From Tipula vernalis (Eukaryota; Arthropoda; Insecta; Diptera; Tipulidae), in contig OY282558.1 in assembly GCA_958295665.1 (NCBI GenBank), positions 330,929,106 to 330,993,105 on the forward strand: 64,000 bases of DNA. Direction: 5' to 3'. The position numbers were made by a program, and so were the translations under genes. Within the stretch, counting starts at the first letter, position 1. Every line of letters begins with the position of its first letter. Shown here one piece after another: positions 24,060 through 37,325 of this stretch. Under the pieces are notes generated by a model, which worked only from the letters and a program-made list of their open reading frames with translations, was not told the origin of the DNA and did not search any database.

Positions 24060-25400
24060 ATAATAACTTCAAACAACTTTGGTATCATTAATGTGGTTCC
24101 AATACCTCTGTAACATGAGATATCATTCCTTTCCCTGATTTCAAGATGGGCTTAATCGGAGAGGTTATCCTTATGGTGGCCTGCAGGTCCGTCCGGACCA
24201 AAATTGTCCCTAGGGGCGAATTAGGACCCGTAATTTTCGTGCTCCATCAGTGGGATAGCCTTTGGTTTTTCACAATGGGCCCATCCATATCCTTTTCACG
24301 CGTTAATTCAGTATACAGCGATTTATTGAAATCACATATTCAAGTAGAAAGTTACTGATGACTTTTTTCAAGTGAATTTCAAGAATCCAGCCCTGGAATA
24401 TTTTTCCAGATTTCTTTCATATGGCAGGACAGCTCGTTTGAACTGCAGGAGCTTTTCTCTTTATTCCTTGCTTAAATTCTGCCCATAAGCTATCTCGATT
24501 GGGTTAATGTCAGGTACCTGACGCCCAAAGCATCAATTTTATGATCCGTAAACAAACGGCACACTAAGTTTGCAGTGTGTTTAGGATCATAATGCTGTTG
24601 GAAAATAAATGAAACAGGCACGTTTTCGAAGGAATAAGGCTCCATCACGATTTCCGCTAGTTAATTGTAAATATTAGTCGAAAGCCGTGCCATACAAATG
24701 CTTCTAAGGCATCATGTTCCTACCTCCGTGCTTTATGGTCTTAATAGTGTAAATGAGGTCCAATTCTTGTTTTTCGGTCGTCTCACATACAGCCTTAAAA
24801 CTCAAACAAACTAAACTTCGATTTGTCGCTCCACGATTTGTGTAGGTATTGTTTTGCGAATGTATCTTTCGTTTTAAATTTTATTTTGAAACAATTCGCT
24901 TTTTGCCTATAATGCACCCAGGCAACCAAGATTCAAACAGCCGACGTATAATAGACCTGTCCGACCAACTCTGCTCAATGGGGGTGATAAGGCTTCATTT
25001 ATTTTTCTGATCAAGAAAGGAGCATACTTAATCAACTTTACTTTTTCATTGTTTTTGAAGCTGATTCTTTACTGGGGCCGTTTTCGAATTTTCCAATACC
25101 ATTATTGGTTTTATTGGCACCATAAGACACCTATGGTCGTTACGTGCTGATAACCGCATCTACTTATATTAAAACGGGATTTTCCCTTCTAGTCCGGAAA
25201 GGCCGAAGGCAAATCTGCCTTGCTACCTCAGCAAAAAGCGGTTCATTAGTGGTTCTCGATGTCGATTTCTTTTTGTATAATTTTTCAGACCTCTTCAGTT
25301 GTAAATTCTTGTGTATATGCCACTGTTTTTCTTTGCTTGTCAAATTACTTGAGGCCCCATCAGCCTGGGAGTCGAAGTCTCTTGCATTCGTCGTACCTCC
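24060..25400 (-). pseudogene. Tc1-family transposase relic
   Basis: Minus-strand fragments in several frames appear in the correct order: KQYLHKSWSDKSKFSLFEF near 24850-24800 (first catalytic Asp region), FIFQQHYDPKHTANLVCRLF near 24610-24550 (second Asp replaced by His in QQHYDPKHT), and DINPIEIAYGQNL near 24520-24480 (Glu region). Many stops and indels. It is not the same sub-family as the element at 20238-21939. Terminal repeats were not found. Confidence 0.7.
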
Positions 25401-25754
25401 TTGCAGCCGGTCCTGAGAGAGTGTAGAGAACAGCAGTAGAGAATCATAGTTGTTTCATTTTTGCGGATTCCGCAATATTGTGACTTTTTCAAGAGCATAT
25501 TCATACAATAAAAATGTTCTGTTTTCTCTGCGGCCTGTAATCAAAATGAAAGAAATGATTCTTCGTCCGGAAACATGAAATAAATCAATACTTTTGAAAG
25601 TATTTTTTGGTACATTTTTACTAATTTAAAAAATATAAAAATTGTCGAGAATTCTCGAGATATAAAAATTTTAAAACTCCGAATTCTCTGGGGAAAAATT
25701 TTTTTAGCGTTATTGGTAAATTATGTTCGTTTTATTATGTTATGCATAATCGCG

Positions 25755-26105
25755 ATTTTAAATTTTCATCTTTTTATGAATGAAAATTTTCAAAATTTAT
25801 TTTAAATTTATAATTTATTAGCACGTATTTTCAATTTATTTAAATCATTTTACATTAAGAAATAAATTCAATGGTTTTAAATATTGATTTCAATCAATTA
25901 AGTGAAGGACAATTTAATGAAAATTCAGCCTTTCGACCCAATCGGCCTTTCGACCCATTCGGCCTTGCAAGACTTTCGGCCTTTCAACCCTATCGGCCAT
26001 TTGACATTCGGCCTTTCGACACATTCGGCTATACGGCATTCGGAATTTCGACAATCGGCCTTCCGACCCATTCGGCCCTTCCGACCCATTTGGCCTTTCA
26101 ACATC
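25755..26105. repeat. Single-array copy of the GGCCGAA element
   Basis: 25755-25800 and 25818-25930 are inverted matches to spacer segments 7236-7290 and 6950-7045 of the foldback at 6765-7460. The array at 25926-26105 repeats TTCGGCCTTTCGACCCA-like units of 15-17 bp. The opposite array is absent. Frames across it translate the repeat and are not genes. Confidence 0.75.
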
Positions 26106-27335
26106 GAACGTTAATTTTAATGTACAATTTTTTAATTGTATGATGCCTTATTTTGTCACCACAAATTAATCCATTTGTATCCTCCATTTTGGCACTTGTC
26201 TCTCAAAACTTATTTTCTGTCAACAAATTAAAAAAATTAACTGACCAAAAATTAAAAATATACAAATTGTACTAGATTTTTTTTCTTTTACATAATGTAG
26301 CCTACTAATTCGCAGCAAAATTAAAAATAGAGAGAACTTGCAGGATTCTGCGTGGCAAGCAGAATCAATGTGTTTTCTAATTTCGATGCTTGCAGAATTC
26401 TGCACATCTGTTTCCAGTATTAGCTGTTCCAGAATATTTTTAAAAGTTGTTCAAATGTCATATTTGTATAGTTTGAAATTATGTCGTCCGCAAAATTGGA
26501 AATTTGTATTTAGTATCCGCTCCGCTTTTTTCCCTTCCGTTCGTTCTGTTCAATTTTTCATTTTTAAAACAGTATTGACAGTTCAAATAAAACGGAGCGG
26601 ACGGAGCGGATGCATTTTGCTTGAACCTATATGTTTATAAGCGGATACTCATTTGCGATGTCATTTGATTTTAAAATGCTCATATAATTTTTAATTTTTG
26701 AGTTACAAGGTTCTAACCAGTCGATACACTAAACATTACTTATTTTTAGCGATTTTCAAAATGAAGCTGAACATTACGTTTGTTCAAGTTGAGATTTGTT
26801 TGTTTTAATATTTGCACTGCCTTGTTCTACTCGTATAACCGGATACTCGGGTAGCCAACTGAAGAAATACTTAATATAATTATGGTTTTGTAACTTGTTA
26901 TAAACATTTGAAAAAAAGTAACAACAAAATTAATTAAAATTTAATAATTCACTTTAATTGCATAATTTACTAAAATTCCCTTATACACCTTACAATTGTG
27001 GTTGTATTTGTGTGGGTCCGTTCAGCCCGTTTCTTTGATTCCGACTACAAACAAAGCCAGCATTTGCCGGTTTGCGAATGATGCCTGAGAATAAGTTAAA
27101 ATATCTGTATAAATTGTAGGCTGATGCTCGAATGTTTATATATGTTAAATCTAATTGTACTGCTCCTTTCTATTGCGATAGTTGCTGTTCAGTGACATTT
27201 CACGCAAAAAAATAGAATTTCCATAGGTTTGTCATGCATAGGATCCGCCCATTCTCATTCGGTATATTGCTAATCTGATTCAGGTTACAACTATGCATTG
27301 AATCAACGAACAATCACTAGTTAGATGTTAAATTG
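26106..27335. other. Intergenic, no gene seen
   Basis: At 26513-26648 short inverted ends (GTATCCGCT and AGCGGATAC) bracket a CGGAGCGG-containing piece and might be a small element, but the arms are only 9 bp. Nothing else recognised. Confidence 0.4.
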
Positions 27336-27339
27336 AACA

Positions 27340-27830
27340 GTAGATAACAGTTTACCTCCTCATCAAATTTCTATTTAATATACGGTAGATTCAAATCGCC
27401 AAGTACAAGAATCTGACGGTTCTACAGCGTTGGAAATCTCTCCAATTGCATTACAACATTTAGCATGCAGTTCGCTTCCAGATAGTTGTGGAATATAGGC
27501 AATGTATATATAGATACTTTGTATTCTTGCCATAGATATTTTAACCATATGCACATGTTCAACAGAAGTTCAATTCAAATTCTACATTACTAACTGACAT
27601 TTGAATGGCTAAGAGAACACAATCTGCTGATTATTTTTTTTACTAATTTTGGCCGATCGACCACATTTATAAACGACAAAGCCGTTTGGAAAAAATTCAG
27701 AGCTATGGATGTTTTGTTTATAAAGAAAATTGTGTCTCTTTAGAATACATTTTGTTGACATTTTGTTAGTATAGCGAATAAGTAGGTATTTGAATCTCTT
27801 GTTGAACATTTCCTACCAAAAAGCCATTTC
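27340..27830 (-). pseudogene. LINE apurinic-like endonuclease relic
   Basis: Minus-strand frames give KRHNFLYKQNIHSSEFFPNG, VVYKCGRSAKIS, then IYIAYIPQLSGSELHAKCCN and, after a shift, RQILVLGDLNLPYIK. This is the order of a Jockey/CR1-type endonuclease: ETWLN-like block, YRxDR block, YIPP block and the catalytic GDxN block (GDLN here). Frameshifts are present and no RT follows. Confidence 0.65.
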
Positions 27831-28269
27831 GTTTAACTTGTGGTTCATTTACTGACCTGGTATTTGATAAAAAAGGCGTATTTGGCTAGAACTCTAAATT
27901 CTTTTTTAAATATTCCCGATGGCCATGATTTGAAATTTAATATTAAACAGAATGATCCATCACGAACGCTAAGGAGGTACGATATGTAGTTGTATTTACC
28001 ACCATTATTGGATTTAGGAACCATTCTGATAGCATGGAATAACCGACGAATCAATGCTTGTTGGGACCGACGGAACAATCCTCATTATTTAATAAAAATT
28101 CATCGTTTAGGTTTTAATGTTTCATTAAACAAGGACCTTTCGAATATTGCTACAGTAAATTGGACGGCTTTGTCGATGTGGGCGCTGATGTTTTCTCAGA
28201 CGTTGTCTCGGTTGTAGATGTAATGCTTCCCGAAGTCACTGCTATCGATGAATTTCTATAAAGTAAAAT

Positions 28270-29514
28270 GTGAAAAGTGTTACTAAGAAAACATCAGCAA
28301 TTTTCTTACTGTTTTCTTTACATTACTTTATCTAAATTTTAAAAACGTTGCAGCTGTCTAATTAGGGAAAATAGAACTGCTTTTGCTTTGGTAAAAATAG
28401 ATTAGGATTTAGTTTAGGATTTATTATTTCCTAAAGCAAAAGACAAACATTTATTTTTGGATTTAATTTTGTTTGATATGTTTTAATATTTATGAATGGA
28501 TTAGGTATGTATTAAAAAAAAATCGGATTTGATTTACATAAATCATTTTTGAATTTATCTAACGCAATTGTTTTACGACAATTTTCTGAGTTTACCAAAG
28601 CAATAAAGATAATGTATGCTACCAAGCTAAAGACCACCAAGTTACATTATGTCCATAAAATTTTTTATTTTTTATTGCGTAAATTTCAGTTTCAATTTCA
28701 ATATCAACAGATATTTTTTTTTAAATTTCTTTAATTAATTTTCTTATTAATTTCATTAATGATGGTATACGAAAGTATGTTTTCAAATTATTAACTAAAT
28801 AATTAACAGAATCAAGCAGAAGCCGTAAGGTTAAGGGCTTCGTTAATCAGATCAAAGTCAGGCCCATAACTAAGTGCTCGAGGCGTCTTCTGGTTAGTAC
28901 AGGTTATTGTTTATAATGGGAGATTTCTGCCCTCTTTAAAAATAAACTTACATTACAAATTTTGTTCCGCGACTGTAATACACGTTTTATTTGCATACAG
29001 TTCAGTAAGTTACGGCATCATCGTCATTAAACGACATAAGCGCCAATTTGACGACCTGTTTAAATGAGGTCAGTATCTAGCGTACATTAAGAGTAGCTGG
29101 CCCAATAACTCGCCTCGTGAAAACGAAAATTACAAAATTTTAGAATTTCTTTATATATTTATTACAGATTTCAGAAGTGTTGGATCGAATAATTTTATTT
29201 GAGAGTAATTTACTTTACGGAACAACCGACTGTTGTTCCCAATATAGTGAATATTAAATTCTTCTTTCCCAATATTTTATCGTTAATTTTTTTTTTATTT
29301 TTATTTTTTTTTTTTTGTTATCTTAACACATACATATTCGTCTTCCCTGATTTCTTTCTCGCTTTTAATTTTAATCAACTTTCACTTAACATTCTGTTAT
29401 TTCTGCGTTGTTGTGTTATATAATGTTAAAAAAATACTATCATAAATTACAGACAGTTTGTGTTTTGAAAAAGAAAACGTTAACTCACCAAGACTATTTC
29501 TTTACTCTTTTCAG
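28270..29514. other. Upstream flank or intron of HMG-CoA reductase, no exon recognised
   Basis: The preceding HMG-CoA reductase exon must lie upstream of 29515, because that exon begins with a polypyrimidine tract and TTTTCAG acceptor and in the middle of a codon. I could not find the expected N-terminal membrane segments here; the intron is therefore long or the exon lies outside the window. Poly-T runs at 29287-29320 are unremarkable. Confidence 0.5.
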
Positions 29515-32149
29515 GTATTGCCGGCTTATTCACCGTATTCTCAAGTTTTATATTTACATCGTTTGTTATAAATTTACTTGGAAGTGAAGTGTCCGATTTA
29601 AAGTAAGTATTTACCATTTGAGTAGTCCCAATTTTTAGTGATGCTTATGTTTTCTTTCAAAGGGATGCCCTCTTCTTCTTCCTACTGTTAATTGATTTAT
29701 CAAAAGCTGCAACCCTAGCTCAATTAGCTTTGAGTGGTAATAGTCCATCTGAAGTGACAAGTAATATAGCACGCGGAATGGAACACCTTGGACCAGCCAT
29801 CTCATTAGACACACTCGTCGAAACACTTGTAATTGGTGTTGGAACACTATCGGGTGTACATCGTTTAGAAATTTTATGCGGTTTTGCTGTTATGTCTGTG
29901 ATAGTCAATTACGTTGTATTCATGACATTCTACCCGGCCTGTCTATCGTTAATCTTAGACCTATCGCCAACAGTTTATGATTCACCAAAATCAAAAGGTA
30001 AATGCAAAGAGTCAATATTGATGAGGGCGCTAAATGAAGAAAATCAAAAACCGAATCCGGTTGTACAACGTGTTAAAGTTATTATGTCTACAGGGTTGAT
30101 GTTGGTACATGCACACAGGTAAACTAAAATCTTTAAAATACTCGTGTATCGCCCCTAATTATTAATAATAACGTCTTATTCATTATTCCACAGTCGATTC
30201 ACGTTCAACGATAAAGATGGAGTACATACACAGGCTTCAGCAACACCAACAATTGATCAAATGGTTGCACTAAATCGTACCGAAACAGACGATCTCTCAA
30301 ACACAATTATGAAATGGTTAACAATGAGCGCCGATCAAATTGTAATCTTAATACTATTAGTAGCGCTTCTCGTGAAATTTGTATTTTTCGAGGATCGCGA
30401 AGAATTGGCCGATCAACTTAAGGAGCATATGCAATCTCTAAATGAGAATACGATTCCAGCACTTGTAATTACTGAAGTCAAACCAACTGCTATAAACCAA
30501 CGAAAACGTGTTGCCACATTTACGATGGACGATGAGATTCAGTACGTTGATGAATCAACACAAACTGATATCACACGAACTGAAACCGGATCCTCAAATA
30601 GTAACAGTTCGACTAGTAATAATATTGTGCGAAATGTTGTGCAACGAAAAGAAATTCGACCGCTTGAGGAGTGTGTAAAGATATTAAATGAGGACGATGG
30701 ACCCAGTGAATTGAGTAATGAAGAAATTAAAATGATTGTGAAAGCAGGTAACGGACATTGTCCTTTATATAAAATAGAAACTATTTTGGGCGATCCAGTG
30801 CGAGGTGTTAAAATACGTCGTGAAATATTGACCGCACAAGCTGGATTACCCGTGAACGTGCTAGATAATCTTTCATACTTACATTATGATTTTACGAAAG
30901 TGATGAATGCATGTTGTGAAAATGTTTTAGGATATGTTCAAATACCAGTTGGTTATGCTGGCCCTTTGACGCTAGACGGAAAAAAATATTATATTCCAAT
31001 GGCCACGACCGAAGGTGCCTTAGTCGCTTCAACAAATCGGGGATGTAAAGCGATATCGATCAGAGGTGTATCTAGTTTTGTCGAAGATGTGGGTATGACC
31101 CGAGCTCCATGTGTCAAATTTCCAAGTGTTTATCGGGCAGCCCTTGCGAAACGTTGGATGGAGGCTTCTGATAATTATGAAAAAATTAAAGTAGCATTTG
31201 ATTCGACAAGCCGGTTTGCTCGCCTTCAAGAATTATTTATCACAATGGACGGACCTAACCTGTATATTAGATTTAGAGCACTAACTGGTGATGCAATGGG
31301 TATGAATATGGTGTCAAAAGGAGCTGAAATGGCATTGCGCATCGTTGAAACAATATTCCCCGATATGCAAATTATTAGTTTAAGCGGAAATTTCTGTTCA
31401 GATAAAAAACCAGCTGCGATCAATTGGATTAAGGGGCGCGGAAAACGTGTTGTCTGTGAAACGATTGTGCCACGCGATGATCTCTATAGAATTTTAAAAA
31501 CAAATGCAGCTACTCTAGTCCAGTGTAATAAATTAAAAAATATGGCAGGAAGTGCCATGGCGGGAAGTATTGGTGGTAATAATGCACATGCAGCCAACAT
31601 GGTGACAGCAATTTTCATAGCGACTGGTCAGGATCCCGCACAAAATGTAACCAGTAGTAATTGTTCAACGTCAATGGAATTGTGGGGCGATCATAATGAA
31701 GATTTGTATATGACTTGTACGATGCCTTCTCTGGAAGTTGGTACAGTCGGCGGGGGTACTGGTTTGCCAGGACAAAGTGCTTGCTTAGAAATGCTAGGCG
31801 TAAGAGGAGCACATAAAACATGCGCTGGTGAAAATTCCAAATGTCTAGCGAAAATAATTTGTGCAACAGTAATGGCTGGTGAACTTAGTTTAATGGCTGC
31901 CCTGGTTAATAGCGATTTAGTTAAAAGTCATATGCGCCACAACAGGTAAGAACAAACACATTTAATAGATCAACAATAGTCTTAATTGTTTTTCTTATCC
32001 ATTCTAGATCATCCGTTGTAGTAAACCCACTGCTAGCAAACCTATCACCTGGTGTACCAATACCAACACTACTGCCGAGCGGACATTGTTTTCTAACTTC
32101 AACTCCACTAACGTCGTCTTCATCACAGCCAACATCAATCAGAAAATAG
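29515..32149 (+). CDS. Hmgcr: HMG-CoA reductase (5' exons not visible)
   Basis: Predicted exons: 29515-29602, 29663-30118, 30194-31945 and 32008-32149, about 812 residues. The enzyme reduces HMG-CoA to mevalonate with two NADPH in the ER membrane and is the committed step to isoprenoids; insects use it for juvenile hormone and prenylation, not sterol synthesis. The first two exons carry sterol-sensing-domain helices ([40 protein letters not shown]). A variable linker with ESTQTD-like sequence follows, then the catalytic domain. Active-site Glu lies in TTEGALVAS, Lys in [10 protein letters not shown], Asp in GQDPAQNV and His in KSHMRHNR; the NADPH-binding DAMGMNM and [12 protein letters not shown] are intact. 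The stop is TAG at 32147. Introns are 60, 75 and 62 bp with GT-AG ends. The N-terminal part is missing, so this is a partial model. Frame and motifs are undamaged. Confidence 0.93.
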
Positions 32150-33205
32150 TAAAATTTTAGTGTTTAGTATTTATTTTTTTAAACTAATATATTACTTTAT
32201 AACAAAAACAATAAAAAATTATAAAAAAAGAAAAAGGAAAACAGAAAGAAACAGACAAAAATTAACGACACAAGAATAATATTTAATTAATTTAAATACA
32301 ATTATAAAAATAAAACCCAAATAAACGTAAGCTAAATTTTTTGAATAAATTTTGAGAAATGTTTGTGTATATCGTTTGTATAAAAAGTGAAAAGTTGTGT
32401 TGTCATTTTATTCTTGTAGCAGCAAATGTATAAATAAATAAAGTTTCTATTTAAGTGAGTGAGAGAGAAAAATCTAAGATTAAAAACTAAAATAAACAAA
32501 AACCAATAATAATTTTAATTTTGGAAAATTTAATAAAAATTTAAAATTAAATAAAGAATACATATCACAAAGAATATTCATTTAAATTATCGATACTTTT
32601 TATGTGAGGCTTCAACATAAGTTACACAAGAGTTTGGTGAAAAAGGTAAACGAATATTTCTATCATTTCTGACTCCGATGAGATTTAGTATGCGACGGAG
32701 AATAGGGAACCAGCGGTTTTATTTTTAAATCCGTTCTAGTCAAGTTTTGTCAAACGTGTTTCCAGCCAGAGCTGATTCAAATTCTTCGCATTACTCTCAA
32801 ACTCAAGAAACAGATTAATATTCAGTACAGTATTAGAGAATTAATGTACCTTCATATAAACGTTAAAACAAGTGCCTAAACAATTGTATTCATAGATCGC
32901 AATTCGCAATATTCAGTTCTTAACATTTAAGGACACAGAGAAGAGATCATTCAAATAATGGAACACCAGATTAATAATTTTGGAAATATTTCTTGAGCAA
33001 AAGGTATTTTAATATAACTCAGATAATTTTTTTGCTTGGTACTAACCTTTCAGTGTGTAATATGGGGCGAGAATCCACATTTATTACTAGTAATAGGCTG
33101 GAGGTTCCAGATGTGACCTTCGCGTCAAATAATATTTTTCTTATGGTTAAAAACTGATGAGTGAGCAAGGAACACTCCCTCTCCTCGATATTCACCCTCA
33201 ACCAC
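32150..33205. other. HMG-CoA reductase 3' UTR and intergenic
   Basis: Several AATAAA signals (for example near 32311-32347 and 32434-32441) could end the transcript. Beyond that no gene was recognised. Confidence 0.5.
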
Positions 33206-35265
33206 AGTAAGGGAACTGGAGGACATAGTGGATAGCATCACTAGCGCATGCAATAGGGCCTATCCTGCTGCTTACCCATTGGCTAGGTCTAGGGGAAAAC
33301 AAGAACCAATATGGTGGTCCAGCGATCTGGGGACCTATCGTAAGACTTGTATAAGGAGAAACAAATGTAACTACAATCCCTTCTTTACTTTCTTAAACAT
33401 CCGATGTGACGGCTTAGACGATGGCGTAACAGGAAACTTAGCAGCAGTTAAAGCATCTAAAAGTAAACTGCCAATCGGTTGTAACCTAATTATCTGCGTA
33501 CCAAAACTGTCTCAACCAAGGACTTACTGCCAGCGTCGTTCTACTAATAGATGTAGAAAGTGCAACCAGCTGCATTACACCATGTTACATATTGACGCAC
33601 CAGATCCGGCCCAACCATATATCTCAGTACAACCGACTCCACCGACATCGTTGATCAACATCATGCCTTGCCTGAAAAACAATTGAATACAACGCAAATC
33701 TCTTCACCATCCAACGCAGCATCGCAAGTTAATGCTTTAGCCACTACACTAAAAAAAATAAAAATAAGAAACGATCCGAAACATTTTTGGGGATTTTTTA
33801 AAGAAAAACGTGAAATTAATGGTTACCCAGTGTGTATGACATTAAAGGAACGTAAATCTTGTGACCCGCAGCTTATATCAAACATGTTTGCGGAGTTTTT
33901 TCAATCAGTTAATGTAGAAGTATTCGGAGATGGATGTGGTCCTGATGGCATTCCAGCTTCATTATTGAAAGATTTCACATCGTTAGTAATTCCTAGCAGT
34001 ATTTCCAAAGAAATGGAAAGTAACAAGAGTAACACCAATTTTCAAAACAGGAGTAAGAAATGATGTTCCTTGTTTTAGAGGAATTACATCAATATCTTCA
34101 GCATGGTTTTATATCCAAAAGATCAACATCAACAAACTTTATTGAATTTACCAGCAGCACCATTAAAGAAATTGAAAAGCATAAGCAAGTTGATGTGGTG
34201 TATACTGGCTTTGCCAAAGCCTTTGACTCCATCTGTTATTGTAAAACGTTGGAACAGTTATACAAATTCGGTTTTTCTAAACAGTTTGTTGCATGGTTTA
34301 AATTATATTTGTGTAACCGCATTCAGTATATTGAGCTTAATAATAGAACATCAGAATTAATTTAAGCTACTTCAGGGGTACCACAAGGCTCTCATGCTGG
34401 TCCTTGGATCTTTATGATTTTCTTCAATGACGTTACTGAAGTAATACAATATTCTAAGGTATTAATGTTTGCAGATGATCTCAAAATCTTTAAAACAGTA
34501 GAAAACATCGGCGATGCCCATAAGCTACAAGAAGAGATCGGCAGCCTAGCGAAATGCTGTGAGACTAACCTTCTCAGCCTCAACATCAACAAGTGTAAGA
34601 GTTCATCGTTCCATCGGAAAGTTAACCCCCAGATTAAAGACCTAGGGGTTACTTTCGTAAAAACATATGCTTTACTAATCACATCGAGCAATATGCGCCG
34701 CTAGAGCTAATTCCTTGCTTGGTTTTATTAAGCGTTGGATTGGGGATATTTATGACTTCGAGACAATTAAGATCCTGTATTACGGCTACGTCAGGTATCA
34801 ATTTGAATACGCTTTTACCATTTGGTGTCCTTTTTACGACGATCCTATCCAAAAAATCGAGAGTGTCCAAAAAAAGATTACACGGTATATAACGTGGAAA
34901 GAAGGATGGGATTACGACCAAGACTTGCCGTACTATACTTTAGCATGAAGCAATTACCATCATATGCTACTGGATGTAAAACTTATCACATGACAACATT
35001 GGCAAATAGACGAGAGCTTTTAAAGTGTTCGTTTGTTGGAAATATTTTACTTCATCCAAGATTGGAGTCAATTAAAATAAAGGCACCGAGTAGGAAATTA
35101 AGACGTCATGAATTCTTTCATCTGAATAAACACAGAACAAACTAAGGTGACAATGAATCGATAAACATGATGTCGAAGAGTTTTAATAAAATCGACCATC
35201 TGTTCGACTTTTACTTAAGCAAAGACAGCTTTAAACGTTGGTTGAAGCAACATTATGCTCCAACC
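33206..35265 (+). pseudogene. Jockey-superfamily LINE ORF2 relic
   Basis: Consecutive frame fragments follow the element order. 33228-33345 is the endonuclease-RT linker (AYPAAYPLARSRGKQEPIWW). 33668-33990 holds KIRNDPKHFWGFFK, and GPDGIPASLLKD is RT block 1. 34060-34365 holds LQHGFISKRSTSTNF and DVVYTGFAKAFDSI. 34414-34690 carries the active site LMFADDLKIFKTV and NINKCKSSSF. 34715-34945 is the thumb (FEYAFTIWCPF, IQKIESVQKK). 34945-35145 and 35160-35265 are the C-terminal tail ending SFKRWLKQHYAPT. FADD is kept, but at least five frame breaks make it dead. Confidence 0.8.
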
Positions 35266-35340
35266 TGAACATATTTTTATGTCAATTTTAATTCTTTTTT
35301 AATTTTAATTTAATTTTTATTCTGCCCTGTTCATATTGTC

Positions 35341-35510
35341 ATAACAAGATTGTGAATCAAAAAATAACTAACCCGAGTATTTCACTGTTACCAACAGCGC
35401 TTGTTAAAATCCGTGACTGTTCTGGTAAACCACATTTCGCTTATGCGTTGTTTGATTCTGGATCCTGGAAAACCAACCTACTGGCCAACTGCAGATCTGA
35501 TTGATTTCTT
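35341..35510 (+). pseudogene. BEL/Pao-type retroelement protease scrap
   Basis: One frame reads LLPTALVKIRDCSGKPHFAY then ALFDSGSWKTNL, the opening of the aspartic protease of BEL/Pao LTR retrotransposons, with the DSG catalytic triplet. No LTR, gag or RT is visible on either side, so it is a short relic. The assignment rests on this one motif. Confidence 0.5.
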
Positions 35511-35826
35511 CATACTAAAGAACATCTGTAAATTATTTACAACTAGAACTTAAACTCTGATTATTCACTGATTCTTCTAAAGTTAAATAATCAGACTAAT
35601 TGAGGCTAATTCAGAAAAAATTAACTTAATGGTTCCATTTGTAACAAGGTGCATATTTTCATTAAAACTTCATGCACTTCTACACTACTGATGTAAATTA
35701 AGCGAGTAGTGAGTCAAAATTCCAAAATCGGAATAGTTTCGATGGAAACAATTTTGTTTAGGTTTTTGTTTGAAAAGAAATAAATGGGAATCGAGATATA
35801 AAACGGTCGGAATTTAAGATAAAAAA

Positions 35827-37325
35827 ATGGAAAAATATAATTATTCTCTTTTGAAAACAACCAAAAGAATTAAAATACCAAAAATGCAGATTCCTCCAAT
35901 AAGAATAGCAGGTGAGAAATGGGCTAGGAATAATGAATACCAAACTCGAGAATTTGCTGAACACCTCGAAAAAATATTCCAGCGACATGAAAACCAAACG
36001 TTCGAAGCCGAGATAATAACTGAACAAGCTCTTGTGCAAGAAAGTAAAGATATCCTACCGACAACACCAAAAGAAGTCATGCCTGAGATAAATACTAGTT
36101 TGAATACGAAAAAAGCTCCTGGTTACGATCTTATTGCTGCAGAAATCTTAAAAGAACTGCCAAGGAAAGCTCTGGTGAAGTTCACCAATCTTATAAATGA
36201 AGCATTTTGAATCAAAGGTGTACCAAGCTTGTGGAAAATTGTAGAAGTAATTACGATCTCAAAACCTGGGAAACCACCACACATAACCTCGTGTTGTATG
36301 CCAATTTCGCTGTTGCCGCCATGTCCAAATTCTTTGAGAAGCTACTGGTAAAAAGGTTAAATCATATAATCAAGAGTAAAAATTTGATCCCAGATCATCA
36401 GTTCGGTTTTCGTAACCAACACTTGACAATTGTCAATTGATTAAGTACACAGACCAGTATAATTGAGAAAGCACCACAGAAAAAAGTCTGTTCAACGATA
36501 TTTCTAGAAGTTGCACAAGCGTTTGATAGAGTATGGCATGAAGGACTTAACCACAAGTTTATAAATCTTCTACCAATGCAATTTGAAAGATAGATTCTTC
36601 AGCTTTAAGTTAGATGATACCTTTCCTGAATTGAAAGAAATCAACGCAGGAGTTCCACCGTACCGTACATTAGCACCATATGCGAACACACCTAAGTATC
36701 TCGGCGTGACCTTGGATGCTAAACTACAATGGAAAGCACACGTCAAGAAGAAAAGTGAAGAACTAAGGCTTATACCGATTTTACACCGTAGATAGTATAC
36801 ATACTAGCAAACTAGTATAATACTATTTTGCTATCCGGTGTAAAACCGATGTTTTGATAGTATAATAGCAAAAATAAAATATAATATTTTAATTTGATAG
36901 CTATCAAATTTGAATACCACTTACATGTTATTTTATTTTATTGTAGAAAGAAAATTTGTGACAGTGTATTGTTCATAAATTAGTCCAAATATTTATGTCT
37001 ATTCGGAAATTATAATTATTCATTATTTTGTTTTAATTTTCTGTTTTTTATGAATATTTTATGCGGTGTAAAACCGACTATGACAGATAGTAAAATAGTA
37101 TTATACTATTTTGCTATTATACTATCTGCGGTGTAAAGCCAGTGTTAAATATAGAAATATGTACTGGCTGGGAAGGAACTCTTCTTTATCAACATACACC
37201 AAGCATCTCTATTCCGCTTTGGCGTTGTACCAAAAAGAGCAACGTAAATGTCGACATGAAGAAAGGGACTTAAAAGATTAAAAGAACAAATCTTTTGCGC
37301 TTGTGTAATTGTTAGCTTGTACAGC
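35827..37325 (+). pseudogene. Second LINE ORF2 relic (Jockey clade), with an insertion
   Basis: 35827-36210 is one open frame reading IPPIRIAGEKWARNNEYQTR and NTKKAPGYDLIAAEILKELP, the RT N-terminal block. After a TGA the frame continues as VPSLWKIVEVITISKPGKPP; a shifted frame gives SKFFEKLLVKRLNHII and PDHQFGFRNQH. 36480-36580 has FLEVAQAFDRVWHEGL. The YADD region is deleted: 36583-36795 passes from EINAGVPP straight to TPKYLGVTLDAKLQWKAHVK. An element at 36784-37133 interrupts the next part, after which YWLGRNSSLSTYTKHLYSAL resumes. It belongs to a different lineage from the relic at 33206-35265. Confidence 0.75.
36784..37133. mobile_element. Inverted-repeat element with TA target, inside a LINE relic
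   Basis: The ends CACCGTAGATAGTATA and TATACTATCTGCGGTG are inverted repeats with one mismatch, flanked by TA at 36782-36783 and 37134-37135. The element carries a second internal copy of the GCGGTGTAAAACCGA motif near each end. There is no coding sequence. Confidence 0.7.

Noticed and set aside
26513..26648. CGGAGCGG inverted-end element
   Set aside because: Only 9-bp arms and no second copy in the window; not enough to call a mobile element.
27845..28217. Frames of 75-77 codons on both strands upstream of HMG-CoA reductase
   Set aside because: No membrane helix or HMG-CoA reductase N-terminal pattern; weak resemblance to a LINE linker only, too uncertain to annotate.
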